Origin: Diadema setosum
Lineage: Eukaryota; Echinodermata; Echinoidea; Diadematoida; Diadematidae
NCBI GenBank assembly: GCA_033980235.1
Contig: CM067069.1
Span: 20,518,650 to 20,582,649 of the forward strand
Direction of reading: 5' to 3'
Length of the DNA: 64,000 nt
The notes under the pieces were generated by a model. It was given only the letters and a program-made list of their open reading frames with translations, did not search any database and was not told the origin of the DNA. Both the position numbers and the translations under genes were made by a program. Below, piece after piece: positions 12,681-24,419 of this stretch. The first letter of the stretch is position 1; every line of letters starts with the position of its first letter.

Positions 12681-14691
12681 CACACCATCATGAATCAGCT
12701 TAATTTGATGGTGTTTCAAAGCTTCTTCCAGTTGCAGTCAAGTGACCTACCTGAACTTAGTTCTGAGCTAAACGTGTAATGGAGAAAAATACACTATGAT
12801 ATGAACGACGTCATAAAGAGGAACCGGCACGGTCTTCCAAGAAGATTATTTTCTGTACAAAAATGTCCACAGCGTCAAGATGATTCTTAGAGAGAGAACA
12901 TGAAAAAAAAAAAAAAAACGAATAGAAGGTGGGCGATGTAAGCACCCCCTGAAGCCACGCCCCTACAATCTGTAACGCCCACGCACCCGGATACTGACTG
13001 CTGATCTGAACACGCATGTCAAAGGCATGCACGACTCACTATTATACATGTATATTGTAATAGTGATGATTTTCCCGCCAACTTCTCGGACTCTTGTCCA
13101 TTGATATCGCATGGCGGGGTTATTTTTCTGCCATAAATTCGTCATAACAGAGTCCCTCGTCAAATCACAAATTATTATTGCGGGTTTTTTTTTTTCTATT
13201 TCCTTAGAGAATTGACAACAAAATAAATGACACAAAATGTGAGTGGGGGGCACTGGAGGCCCTCTTTATGAAAGTCAACTTTTAATCTTATTTTTGTATA
13301 ATAATACGCCCTACTATTTACTACGAGGAATTCATTGAGCATTTCCAGCGTATAAAGAAATGAATTCTAAGGAAATGTTTTTTCGTGGTATACTTAGCTA
13401 TAGAAACAGATGATATATGAACTGCATCATGTGTTCAAACCAACGTAAGTAGTAATGTGATAAATTTAGTTTAGACTGGTAAGGATTTGCTGATCGAGAG
13501 TATCGAGTTTGTTTTTAGTTTTCTTAATACATCATCGGAGACACATCAGAACGCACGCCTACTGTTGTAGGACGTCACTCTCTCAGCCGTGTAATTAGTT
13601 TTGATGGCGCGAACTCTTCACATCGGCTCCTCTCATATCTCCTAGACTTCTCGACGAGTGTGACTATGTATGAGGGATATGTAAAATTTGCAGTTACTCT
13701 ATTTGAATCGAGACAGTGAGTAATAACGGCTGTGTTAATCACACGGACGTCTTAATCTCATGAGCGATAAAAGGAAAAGAACGAAAAAGAAAAGAAAGAA
13801 GAGCGGACGAGTTGACAGTATCCCACAACGAGGAGGTGTATGGTGATAAAAGCTTATTTTAATATCTTAAGTTTTTAAGAGTTGTTATTTTGTATGAGGC
13901 TGCTTAGCATCCCTGATAATCCATGACCTTGTCAGATGGAGGGGCGATTTATAATCGAATGTATCCGCAAATCACGTTCTCTTCTCTCTTACTCCAAATC
14001 GCGCAGTTCGATGCGCACGATTTTGTCGACTGTGCCACACGCTGAACGCAGATGGCAGTGTTTCACTGGAAAGTAAGATATTTTCGCCTATCAGTTTATA
14101 GCAGGAATATCCATTCATATTTCCTTCGTCTGAATTAACGAATGACAATGCTAATAAATCATAGTTTGTCCTTTAACTTTATCGTAAAATGTTACATTAT
14201 TGATGGACACAAATTTGTTTCACAATGATAGATAAACGTGTCTCACAAATTCTCGTCCACTAAAAAACGACGGTCTCAAATTCTTCTTCATCTTCATTTC
14301 TTCATTTCTTATATTCATTAGTTTGTTCTCCTCTAAAAAGATCACGGACGTAAAGAAACTCACCAACTGGTATAAAGATCTCAGTCATTGATGTCACTAT
14401 TTCCTCGCTAAAATGTGCTAATTTGATATTCTATAACGGAGTGAGGATTTAAGATTAGTTCAAATGAAGCAAAAAAGAAAGACTACTGTAGAGTAATGAA
14501 CAATAGTTTTGTGTCTTCTTGAGTTGTAATGTTGGAGGTTCATTTGAAAATCATACCCTTATATTATCATGGTACTCTATTATCTTTTTCCCCCATTTTG
14601 TTTGTTTACCGATGTTGTGATGAGTGAATTCGAGGAGGATCACGAGCACTCGTGGCTTTTCCATCTCCCTGGCAGGCTCCTTGAAGCTCCT
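12681..14691. other. no gene seen
   Basis: Unique-looking, AT-rich sequence with a short A run near 12,903. I see no exon with splice or domain support. An (ATTG)n run precedes it at 12,656-12,680. Confidence 0.4.
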
Positions 14692-15039
14692 GTTTACCTT
14701 TGGGAGCAGCTGTGATTTAAAAAATGTTCAGGATATCACTTTTGATGCATTATTATGTGTAGGTCAGTTGTATCACAAAACATCCTACCATTTTAAATTT
14801 TTGCAATAAAGCTTGAAATATAAGGAGATATCACTATTTTTTTTCTCATTAAACCATAACTGTAGACGGTTTAGTCTGGAAACATTTTTATCATAATTAT
14901 TCACATTTTGTATATTTAACATCGATTATTCTGGTTGAAATTTTTACATTGGTTGTTTCTATCCCTAACTCACATTTTAGAACTATTTTGAAGCACTAAA
15001 AAGCTGGGTTTTTGTTTCATCTGTAAATGGTAAATAATG
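14692..15039 (+). mobile_element. GTTTACC-end MITE, copy F1
   Basis: It starts GTTTACCTTTGGGAGCAG and ends CTGTAAATGGTAAAT. Throughout it matches, in inverse orientation, the element at 21.0 kb: TAACTGTAGACGGTTTAGTC, GAACTATTTTGAAGCACTAA, AAGCTGGGTTTTTGTTTCAT. No ORF is shared. Confidence 0.8.
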
Positions 15040-16223
15040 ACTTTAACTATCAAAATCTCGTTTTTCAATTATTGTTACATCATAATTTCACGCAATCGTA
15101 TACAGCCTCTTGTTGAAAATCAGAGCATAGGCCTAAATTATGATGATGGTATAGTGGTGGTGGTGGTGATGATGACGTTAATGATACTATAGTGAATGTT
15201 GGGACTAGCTGGTTTGCCATTTCCATACAAAGAACGAAACAATCCAGTAAGTCAGTTTTCCTTTCACATTTTTCCCCCAATGAAGAGTCAAAATGAAGTC
15301 CGTAAGAAACGCTTTGGCTCCAATAGTATACCTTGATGTTTTTCTTACGATCAAATATATATGAAAAATTTCCTTTCAAAATGAACTGTTTTTTCGCTTA
15401 ATCAAATTATAGAATATCAATTGAGAGTATGAACAAATCAATGTAATATGTTCCTTTTGTTTCCTAAATCTTTTGAGGGAATTGTTCCCGCGAAATGCAA
15501 AGTTCTTCATTGTTATTCTTAATTATTATTACTATATATTATATAAGATTTTTGTAGGTAATTTCAGCCCGGAGCATTTGATTGCAGTGCTATTTTGTAT
15601 CTCTAATCGAATATGTTACAAAATTATACGCCGATGGTGTGAATCTGGAACACTCCAAGGTCTTTGTCACAATTATTTATCACGAACTTTTCGCAACAAA
15701 GGCTATTGCGTTCTGGGATTCGAGGAAGGCCTTGGAATAGCCTTAAGATTACATTATGTTCATCTCAAGGGAACAAATCTGTTTTTGTTTCGTGTTTTGT
15801 TTTGTTTTACTCATTTTTTTTTCAGTGATCTTTTTATCAATTCCATTTCCTTTGAAAATATAACAGTTTCAAAAAAAAATACATATCAAGCAGGAAAAAA
15901 AAATAGGATGAATTATCCGATCAATTTCCTTTTAACTGAAAAAAGTACATGTGCAATTATAGGCAAATTAGCCAAGCACTAAAAAGAAAAAGAGAAAATG
16001 GAATCTCTGGAACAGCAACAAGAACAAAAAAAAAAAAACCCACCCTCGTTCCCACCTTCCCACCATACCCAACCCCACAACCGCCCAAACCTTACCTCCT
16101 CCCCACCCCCCAAAAAGTCCCTCTCATCTCCAAACTCCCTCCCCACCCTCTACACCACATCCGCATCCTTACCCAATCCTTCCCACCTTCCTCCCATTCC
16201 TCATCCTCCCATCCCCATACACA
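15040..16223. other. no gene seen; C-rich tract at its end
   Basis: A 169-codon ORF at 15,473-15,982 is AT-driven, with no recognisable motif. At 16,038-16,215 there is a pyrimidine/C-rich low-complexity tract (CCCACCTT-like). Confidence 0.45.
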
Positions 16224-16789
16224 TTAAAGGGAAGATAAACCCCAAGAGCAATGTGGATTGAGTGAAAGCAGCAACATTAGTAGAACACATCAGTGAAAGT
16301 TTGAGGAAAATCGGACAATCGATGCAAAAGTTATGAATTTTTAAAGTTTTGGTGTTGGAACCGCTGGATGAGGAGACTACTAGAGGATATGACGTATGAG
16401 TGGACAACAATACAAAGAAAATATAAAGGAAATTCAACAAAAATTCACTTTTCTAGAATCATGAAAGAGCAATGGACCAACCTCTTTCAGAAAGCAGGGG
16501 GAATAATTGCTACCCTTAACATATGTCAATATCAAGTTGATGGAATTTGTAATTTTCATGAAAAATGGATTTTTGTAGAATTTTCTTTATATTTTCTTTG
16601 TATTGTTGTCCACTCATACGTCATAACCTCTAGTAGTCTCCTCATCCAGCGGTTCCAACACCAAAACTTTAAAAATTCATAACTTTTGCATCGATTGTCC
16701 GATTTTCTTCAAACTTTCACTGATGTGTTCTACTAATGTTGATGCTTTCACTCAATCCACATTGCTCTTGGGGTTTATCTTCCCTTTAA
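16224..16789. mobile_element. family A foldback MITE, copy A1 (intact)
   Basis: TTAA-AGGGAAGATAAACCCCAAG at the left is mirrored by CTTGGGGTTTATCTTCCCT-TTAA at the right. Arms of about 200 bp pair almost throughout, including CATCAGTGAAAGTTTGA, GCAAAAGTTATGAATTTTTA, GGAACCGCTGGATGAGGAGA and TGAGTGGACAACAATAC. The centre is about 160 bp. ORFs on both strands are by-products of the inverted arms. Confidence 0.9.
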
Positions 16790-16961
16790 CTACACACATT
16801 ATACAGACGCACACACTCTCACCTACACACGCACACACATCCACTTAACACAAGACACACTTATTTCTGCCCACGTTCAGAACTTAAATGATTATGCTAA
16901 TCGGAACTTTAACATAAGAAAACTGGGTAAACATACACATACATGCGTACCTACATATACA

Positions 16962-16975
16962 CACACATACATACA

Positions 16976-17007
<32 letters not shown>

Positions 17008-17010
17008 CAT
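16962..17010 (+). repeat. (CATA)n microsatellite
   Basis: About ten CATA units within a longer CA/TA-rich stretch. Confidence 0.9.
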
Positions 17011-17139
17011 GTCTACATACATGCACATATATTTTATATACACAATATAAAATCTCGGAGCTCGAATGTATTTAGAAAAGATGTCAGTGATCACACACAC
17101 ACACAAAAGGGGGAGGGGTACGGGTGAATGAATAAAACT

Positions 17140-18775
17140 AATCCTTTACAAATTATTTAAACATTCCCATTTCAGCAAATGCCAACCCGATTTATTTCTT
17201 CTGATGGCAATATCATTCTCTTCCTTTCGACATATAATTAATGTCTTTTTTAATTCTGCCAGTGTCGGTGTTATTTACTATGACCTTGCTTTATATAGCA
17301 TATATTTAACTGCGAAGATAAGAGTGTTGTGTGATTCTGTGAGAAATTCCTTCTAAACCAATATCCCGCTAAACTAAATTACGTGACTCTTCTAACTGAA
17401 AATACCCAATTAATCGTGCCATAAAGATTTAACTTTTCGCAGTTCCAAAATAAATGCGAGTAAGCTTCAGAGCTTTTTCCACAAAAGGAACATAAATTAT
17501 CAGCCACAAAATCAAAATTTAGAAGCTGTTCCTTGGAACAAATTGCCACGTGTAGTAATCTATATTGAAATTCTCTGCGGTCTCCAATTAAGGTTGAAAT
17601 TCTAGGCCTTATAGAAATATCTCTCATACCTTTATCAGCGAAAACAAATTTTTGGTGTCCATCTCTGATTCTAAACAATAAGACTGTTTTAAAAGAGACA
17701 CGAAATGTGAATAAATCTTCCTGGATTGTACCTTTTTTTAAATCTGTAATTTGTCCAAAAAAAAAAAAAAAAACTTTAAGGGTATATTAAAATCATTCAT
17801 ATCTACTTCCTACTAATTGCATAAAATTCCATCATATTTCCCAATTTTCAAACTGGACTCACAAAGACTCCAAATGTAATCGATATTTTCACTTCGTAAA
17901 CCTAAACTTTGAAACTCACTTATTGGTCTTATAGGTTCTTTATCAAATAATTATTCTAAATGGTAAACGTTTCGTATTTATAAATCTGCATTAAATACCA
18001 TTTTCCCTTTCAACAACAACAAAAAAATCTTTATTATTGAATATAATTGGATTAATTTTCCCTTTTTCAAAATTTCTGCAGCTATATAAATCCTCCCAGG
18101 CGGCTAGCATTTCTAAGTAAAAGAATGGTGCATAGTTGCAAAGAAATAAAATTCTACCCCCTACTGATCTGAAACTGTGGTCAAAGTAAACTTTCCAACT
18201 CATATTTTGCTCTCCATACCCACATCACCCTCTGAGTTTTAACAAACAATTCAAAATTCATCATTCTCAAGCCACCGTCCTTGTAACCTGATACATAATG
18301 GCTCGTTTGATGCGATCCTTGCCGTTGCATACAAAATCAACAACTTTTTTGAATTTCATCAAATAACCATTTTGGGACAACAGAGGATGACGACACATAA
18401 ATCAATTTAGATAAAACATAAGTTTTAAGTGAATGAATTTTCCCCATGCTGGTGAGATCTCTTTGCTTCCACCATCCCAAAAGTTTTTTAATTTTACTTA
18501 ATATTTCTTTATAATTAGCTTCCTCCATTCATTTCCTTTCTAATGCAAACGTAATCCCTAAAATCTTAATTTCTGTAACTATACTCCCAAACTGAAATTG
18601 TGCTGCATTCTCTTCATTCTTACCAATTACCAAAATCTTTGTTTTATCCAAATTAACCTTAAAACCACTACCTTCCGAAAAACCTGAAATAAATTTTTTA
18701 ATAACCTAACTGACTCTTTATCTCTTATAAAAATTGTCATATCATCAGCATACATGCTCATGCAGACACAAAAAC
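17140..18775 (-). mobile_element. L1/Tx1-type LINE fragment, 5'-truncated, minus strand
   Basis: Read on the minus strand it begins at the catalytic box YADDMTIFIRDKESVRLL (about 18,755), then NLDKTKILVIG, ILGITF, NYKEILSKIKKLLGWWKQRD and GKIHSLKTYVLSKLIYVSS. It continues to a CSFCGKSSEAYSHLFWNC zinc knuckle and a C-terminal tail near 17,150-17,300 (ENDIAIRRNKSGWHLLKW). This order fits the L1/Tx1 group, not the CR1/Jockey copies elsewhere in the window. The 5' edge meets a (CA)n repeat at 18,790-18,840. Confidence 0.85.
17379..18770 (-). pseudogene. L1/Tx1-type reverse transcriptase C-terminal half, several breaks
   Basis: Open pieces at 18,770-18,627, 18,528-18,337, 18,203-17,991 and 17,678-17,379 lie in order but in different frames, with stops and shifts between them. 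YADD, the WKQRDLTSMGKIHSLKTYVL thumb-region motif and the CCHC-like CSFC...HLFWNC are recognisable. The endonuclease and the first palm motifs are absent. A long A/T run at 17,757-17,772 is one of the breaks. Confidence 0.85.
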
Positions 18776-18789
18776 ATACGATAAACACA

Positions 18790-18803
18790 CATACGCACGC
18801 GCG

Positions 18804-18842
<39 letters not shown>
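18790..18842 (-). repeat. (CA)n microsatellite at LINE edge
   Basis: About 20 CA/GCAC units abutting the truncated LINE. Confidence 0.9.
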
Positions 18843-19449
18843 TAATTTATCAATGAGGAGAACAATGACATACTTCTGATCGTCATCTATATTGCGCTAT
18901 CCCTCAATGAAAATAGTAATTTTGTTTGTATCGGTCAAAGTTATTATATCAATGAGGTTAATGAGGGATGAAAGGTCTCTGTCGCTTGCAACTCACAAGG
19001 ACCGCAAGTCTGAAACACGATTTATATCACATCATTCAACTGCCATGGCAGATGGTAACGAAGGATGCATGCATATTATAATGGCTCTTTGTGTTTGAGC
19101 TGGCTTCGTTGATATAGAGTCTATTTACAAGAAATCACTACAAATAATTATGTGATTGTTTCCTAAATGTTACTCATCAATTCATAACATTATTACTTTT
19201 TTGAATTCTCAATAAAGATTTTAAACCAACGCGATTATGATTGTTATTTCATTGTTTTTGTTTTGGGTGTGAATTCCCCTTTCTTCTCATCGGTATCAAA
19301 TTATTACCAAAAAAAATATCAATGTTTATTCACTTTGTGTCAAACGATATTTACACTCCCCTTATCTTGGTCATCATCTCTTTTTTTTCCCCTTTAAACA
19401 GCTTTGCAGGTTCACTTTCATGGAGTTTGTTTTATGGCTAAACGTATTC

Positions 19450-20590
19450 TTTTTGTCGAGCCCACCGGAGGTGCGGGGAGACTGAGGGATCGCCTGTGGC
19501 GTCTATGAGTCCGTCGTCCGTCCGTCTGTCGTCCGTCTGTAACGATACAAAAACTTGAATAACTCTCGACTGAGGACTTAATTTCAATTAAACTTGGAGG
19601 GAAGAGTGGTTATACAAAGTTACACATTTTACTAAACATGAAGGTCATCTCAAGGTCAAAGGTCACAGGCAGGGGTCAATGAACTTTAGGGCCCCAATGT
19701 TAAGTTTTTACGGCGCGTTTCGATTATGGCTCATAACTTCTGATGTATATGTCCGTTTGTGACCAAACTTGGATTGCAGACGTCCCTTGGGGAGTTGAAG
19801 GTCACCACAAGGTCAAAGGTCACAGACAGGGGTCAATGAACTTTTAGGGCTCAATGGTAAGTTTTTACAACACATTTCGATTAAAGGGACTGTACAGTAC
19901 TGGTTGAGGTGGGGATTCATGTTTTGAACATTCCTAAGTGAGATAATGAAAAGCCTCTTATGAAATATGAAAGAGCACGTTGAAGGATTCAACGCTTATT
20001 CAATTTTGATGAAAACTGGTTTTCAGATGGCTGTGATATCCAAAAAAGTGTTAATAATAAAAGGCGACATGCCACAACTTTATAAGGATCTCTTTGTTTC
20101 ACCTTGTTTTTGGATATCTCGGCCATTTCAAAACCGATTTTCATCGAATAAACTTTTGATACCCCTTAGAACTGCATGCTCTTTGACATCTCATAGAGTG
20201 GTTTCTGAATATCTCGCAAAACGTTATAAGCTAAGTCCTCACCTCGACCAGAACTGTACACACACTTTAAGGCTCATAAATATTGATCCGTATGTCCGTT
20301 TGTGACCAAACTTGGATGGTAGATGTCCCTTGGGGAGTTAAAAGTCATCACAAGGTCAAAGGTCACAGACAGGGGTCAACGAACTTTTAGGTCCCAATGT
20401 TAAGTTTTTTACGGCGCGTTTTGATTATGGCTCATAACTTTTGATCCGTATGTCCGTTTGTGACCAAACTTGGGTGGTAAATGTCCCTTGGGCCATGGGG
20501 AGTTGAAGGTCACCATAAAGTCAAAGGTCATAGGCGGGGTCAATGAACTTCCGGGATTTAGAAAAGCATTAATTTCTTCTACGCGAACGG
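19450..20590 (+). repeat. tandem repeat array, ~158-165-bp unit with DR1 sites
   Basis: After a GTCCGTCCGTC-rich leader (19,500-19,540), units repeat the order: AAGGTCAAAGGTCA, GGGGTCAATGAACTT, CAATGTTAAGTTTTTACGG, CGATTATGGCTCATAACTT, GTCCGTTTGTGACCAAACTT, GTCCCTTGGGGAGTT. The DR1-like sites are at 19653-19665, 19810-19822, 20353-20365 and, with one mismatch, 20518-20530. A family C MITE (19881-20270) splits one unit. No ORF is kept. Confidence 0.85.
19881..20270. mobile_element. family C foldback MITE, copy C1, inserted in the DR1 array
   Basis: The ends are TTAA-AGGGACTGTACAGTACTGG and the inverted CCAGAACTGTACA...CT-TTAA. The arms pair for most of their length (GGTTGAGGTGGGGA against TCCTCACCTCGACC; GGATATCTCGGCCATTTC against GGCTGTGATATCC). 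Neighbouring repeat units read CGATTATGGCTCATAA where this one reads CGATTAA...TTAAGGCTCATAA. The element therefore sits on a duplicated TTAA. Confidence 0.85.
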
Positions 20591-21019
20591 GCGAGACACA
20601 TTTTAGCACTTGCCTTGTCTTTCTAATTCTATAGTGCCAAAATTATGTGCTTTTCACACTATCACAATTTCCCCCTATTTTGTGGAATACGAGAAATAGA
20701 ATGAAGTTACAACTTCTAAATTTACTCACAACACAATAAAGATGCCATGAATAAGAGCACAAAAACTCAGGAATTTCGAATTTTATTTCGCTTTCACGAA
20801 GCAGTGATATCGATGACAATCGCAAATGCAAAATATTTAACCAATCGAGGCTATTATGGCATTGCTTAACAAGTCCCAGTTAATTGGCAAATTAGATATT
20901 GTAACATGACTTTGTAATAATTCAGCATCTAAATCTCCTCTCTTTGAAAAAAAAAGTCCTTGCTTGAAGAAAATGTGCATATTTATTGCAACTGATTGAA
21001 TTTAAATGTGCATATATAT

Positions 21020-21365
21020 TGTTTACCATTTGCAGATGAAACAAAAACCCAGCTTTAGTGCTTCAAAATAGTTCTCAATAAATGTTAGAAATAGAAGCAA
21101 CCAATGTAAAAAAAAAAAATTGAATCGGTATAATGCTAGGTATTGTTGAATATATATAAAATGAACAATAGTTATAATAAAAATATATCTAGACTAAACC
21201 GTCTATAGTTATGGTTTATTGAGAAAAATAATAATATATCCTTATATTCTATATAGGCATTATTGCATATTTTTATATGGTAGGATGTTTGTGATGCAAC
21301 TGACTTACATGCAGCAAATGCGATATCTGGAACATCCAAAGCACTGCTCCCAATGGTAAACATAT
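21020..21365 (-). mobile_element. GTTTACCATT-end MITE, copy F2
   Basis: The terminal inverted repeats are GTTTACCATT / AATGGTAAAC. The inside is the reverse complement of F1, with somewhat different AT-rich filler in the middle. About 345 bp, non-coding. Confidence 0.8.
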
Positions 21366-21796
21366 ACCCTTAATAGAGAATGTGTGACCACTGCCACATT
21401 AATGATTTGCATACATTGTAATGACAGTCAAAATCCACAACTTTCCTGGGTTTTTTGTTTTGTTTTTTGTTTGTTTGTTTGTTTGTTTCGTTCAATGTCA
21501 ATTCAATTTTCACTAAGTTCTGGTTTTTCTTTTATTTATTTATTTATACCACACGAAACTTTAACAGTATTTGATTTTTAGCACTAAGTAAACCTGAACA
21601 CGAGAAGTCAATATTCCCATATTAACGAAAGACTTTTTGAGACATTCCAGAAATTAATAAGGAATTTGAGAGAGCATGCAATTATGGCACACGGTTGACG
21701 ACCAGTGAAAACTGGCTGTCAAGTTCTCGGCAATGGCATGTATTTATTAGTTTGACGCAGTGTCAGCAACGGGAGGGGGACGTGTGCTACTCTTAT

Positions 21797-21826
21797 TATT
21801 GTCATTATCATTATTATCATTATTTA

Positions 21827-21863
<37 letters not shown>

Positions 21864-21870
21864 CATCATC

Positions 21871-21914
<44 letters not shown>

Positions 21915-21957
21915 CATCATCATCATCATTATTATCGTCATCATCATCATCGTCTTT
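21797..21957 (+). repeat. (ATT/ATC)n microsatellite
   Basis: Mixed ATT and ATC triplets over 160 bp. Poly-Ile, poly-Leu, poly-Ser and poly-Met frames are artefacts. Confidence 0.95.
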
Positions 21958-22257
21958 ATTTTACCATATTCCACACTTTATATAATTTCACAAAATATTT
22001 TCACAAAATAGCGAATTTGAGATGATTGAAAAATGATTATGCGACAGCGATTCAGTAATGTCATGAAGTCAAGGTCATTCCATGTACTGGGATTGTGAGT
22101 GTATTCAGCTGATGAGGTGAGAACCAATGGTTGTATGTTTTACCAAACATATTGGAGTGGATGTATAATATTTGTGAAATTTCTCTTTTGGCGATCTGGT
22201 AGATATTGTTCCCAAACAAACATAAGCACACGTCTTATCTCTAAGAGTTATTGTTCA

Positions 22258-22302
22258 TTTTGTTTGTTTGTTTGTTTGTTTGTTTGTTTGTTTGTTTGTT
22301 TG
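22258..22302 (+). repeat. (TTTG)n microsatellite
   Basis: About eleven TTTG units. Similar runs occur at 7,606-7,634, 21,463-21,488 and 24,076-24,107. Confidence 0.9.
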
Positions 22303-22540
22303 GGTTTGTACGCGCTTTAATAGTCAGGCCATTTCTCGTAACCCCTCCTCAGCCATTTCACAAGGTAAAATAGTAGAAAATAGTAGAAAATAACAACGAC
22401 AGCAAGTCTGAATTAAAGTTAGGCCCTTATAGAGATATTTTAAGGGAAAACATAAACTCACTTACTTTAACAACGTCCATTAGTCTACTTATTTCAACGG
22501 GAATTGTAACACTCTTCATTATTCACCATTACACATGATG

Positions 22541-22718
22541 TTTATGAGGACCATTCAGCTTTATTTTGTATATCATTAATATGGAGAGATACATCTATTC
22601 ATTTTTACACGAATGGCGCAGCTCTGATTTTTATGAGGACCATTCAGCTTTATTTTGTATATCATTAATATGGAGAGATACATCTATTCATTTCTACACG
22701 AATGGCGCAGCTCTGATT
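22541..22718 (+). repeat. 89-bp unit, two near-identical tandem copies
   Basis: TTTATGAGGACCATTCAGCT starts at 22541 and again at 22630. The copies differ at about one base (ATTTTTACACG against ATTTCTACACG). Confidence 0.95.
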
Positions 22719-23513
22719 TTTATCCTATAAATGTTCGCGCATTCAACAACAACAACAACAAAGTTTTTTTATTGAAAAATTAAAGCATTTACAAAGATGA
22801 CTGAAATAGCTGATCTTTAAAACGGGAGACATGTACGCCATAAGTAACGTTCTTATGTACGCGTGCTTGTGTGTGTATGAGAGTTTGGGAGTGCGAGTCA
22901 CATCTTCGCTTGGCCCTACCCGTGTATACTCCACACCCCTCCCCGACCGCCATGCCGACAAGACACGACCACACATAGTGTCATGTGAGTGGAGGAAAGT
23001 TTGTCGCCCTGTTTCACGTGGCATGACTCATCAATGTTTTACCCCCTGTAAGAGCGGGAGCAGCGAAACCGCCCATCACGCTAATGTTTACTATCACAGG
23101 AACCGGCAGGAAAGGAAAATAGACGGGAAGTCATTAAAGAAGCATTTGTCCATCTTCTATTTTTGAAGGGAGTACTGCTGTCTGAGAGGGTATCTCGGGG
23201 GGTTAAAGATTTTCCGGCCTCTCTGAAGAGAGAAAAAAAGTTAATTATCACCCGCTTTAATGTTGACAATGCAGAAGTAGAAATTCATCGTCGATATAAC
23301 TTTACACCCTGTGAGAGACGAGCAAAGTCTGTCCATGTATTGCGATCAGTCGAACGAATAGCCAGATGAAGATACAACAGACAAACAAAACAACGCAAGG
23401 CACAGACAACAACAACATCAATCCACTAAAAACGAAAGCATTTCTCAAAATCAATTGAAAATCTTTTGCCAAACATCAAAGGAAGTTGTGCAAGCAAGTT
23501 AGCTAAGAGAATC
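22719..23513. other. no gene seen
   Basis: Moderately GC-rich sequence with open frames up to 111 codons but no recognisable motif and no splice-supported partner exon. Confidence 0.4.
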
Positions 23514-23955
23514 TTAAAGTGATTGTACAGTTTCGGTTGAGACGGGGTTTGAGGTTTCGAACGATTTTTTTGATGATGATTTGTTGAGATAATGACAAAC
23601 CTCCTATGAAATATGAAACCTCTTATGAAATTAAGAGCATATAATTCTAAGATGAATTCATAGTTTATTTGATGAAAATTGGTTTTGAAATGGCTGAGAT
23701 GTCCAAAACAAAGCGGTCCTGATAAAAAGGTGGGACCCACCTTTTATAGGACCGCTTTGTTTTAGGCCTGTATACTTTTTTTTTCTTTTTTTTTTTATTT
23801 GACATCTCAGCCATATCAGAACTGATTTTCATAAAATAAACTTGGAATTCCTCTTAGTTTATTGTATGTTTTTTTTAACATTTCACTAAGTGGTTTCTAA
23901 GTATCTCTCACAAAGTTAAAAGTTGAATTCTCACCTCAACCAATACTATACCATG
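23514..23955. mobile_element. family C foldback MITE, copy C2
   Basis: It starts TTAAAGTGATTGTACAGTTT and carries GGTTGAGACGGGG, CTCCTATGAAATATGAAA and GAAATGGCTGAGATGTCC, with inverted counterparts GACATCTCAGCCATATC and CTCACCTCAACC at the right. The centre forms a strong hairpin (AACAAAGCGGTCCT / AGGACCGCTTTGTT at about 23,707-23,760). The right edge is ragged. Confidence 0.75.
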
Positions 23956-24194
23956 ACACCTAGGATTGTTAAATTTTGTATCTCCATTAAATTCGAAGAT
24001 GTAGGTTATAATATTGTTGCAACATAAAGTGACCTTTCTGTATTCTATTTAGTAACACTTATTTCATCGGATTTTGTTTGTTTGTTTGTTTGTTTGTTTG
24101 TTTGTTTTAATCGGTTCCCCCAGTTAAAGTATGGTCTTAAAAATATCTGTATTTTAAACTTCCCCTAATCTGATTTATCACGGGACCTGCAGCT

Positions 24195-24419
24195 GTACAA
24201 GCTAATGCTTTTACGCAGGCCCCATCATATTTTTCGCATCATGACCACAGTTCAATTCGCATGTATATACAGACCTTGTGTTTATACCAAAACAAACTTT
24301 TGTACATTCCGATGAAGTCTCATCTAATTTATGTTTTGTATAATTTTCGTATTTATATACTTTATTGTGATATATGTGAGAAATATGAAAATAAATTGAA
24401 ATGAAATGAAATGAAATGT
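24195..24419 (+). mobile_element. LINE 3' end fragment with (GAAAT)n tail
   Basis: GCAGGCCCCATCATATTT matches the 3' UTR of the LINE at 29.7-30.5 kb (GTAGGCCCCATCATATTT). It ends GAAAATAAATTGAAATG with a (GAAAT)n tail. No ORF remains. Confidence 0.7.

Noticed and set aside
15473..15982. 169-codon ORF, the longest in the left part
   Set aside because: The composition follows the AT-rich DNA, with no domain, no repeat homology and no splice partners.
16201..16682. Similar ORFs on both strands (QRKYKGN / FLYIFFVLL-type)
   Set aside because: They are mirror products of the inverted arms of MITE A1. The same peptide appears near 11,150 for the same reason.
22831..23369. Two plus-strand ORFs in GC-richer sequence
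   Set aside because: ORFs occur on both strands here, with no motif and no consistent exon borders.
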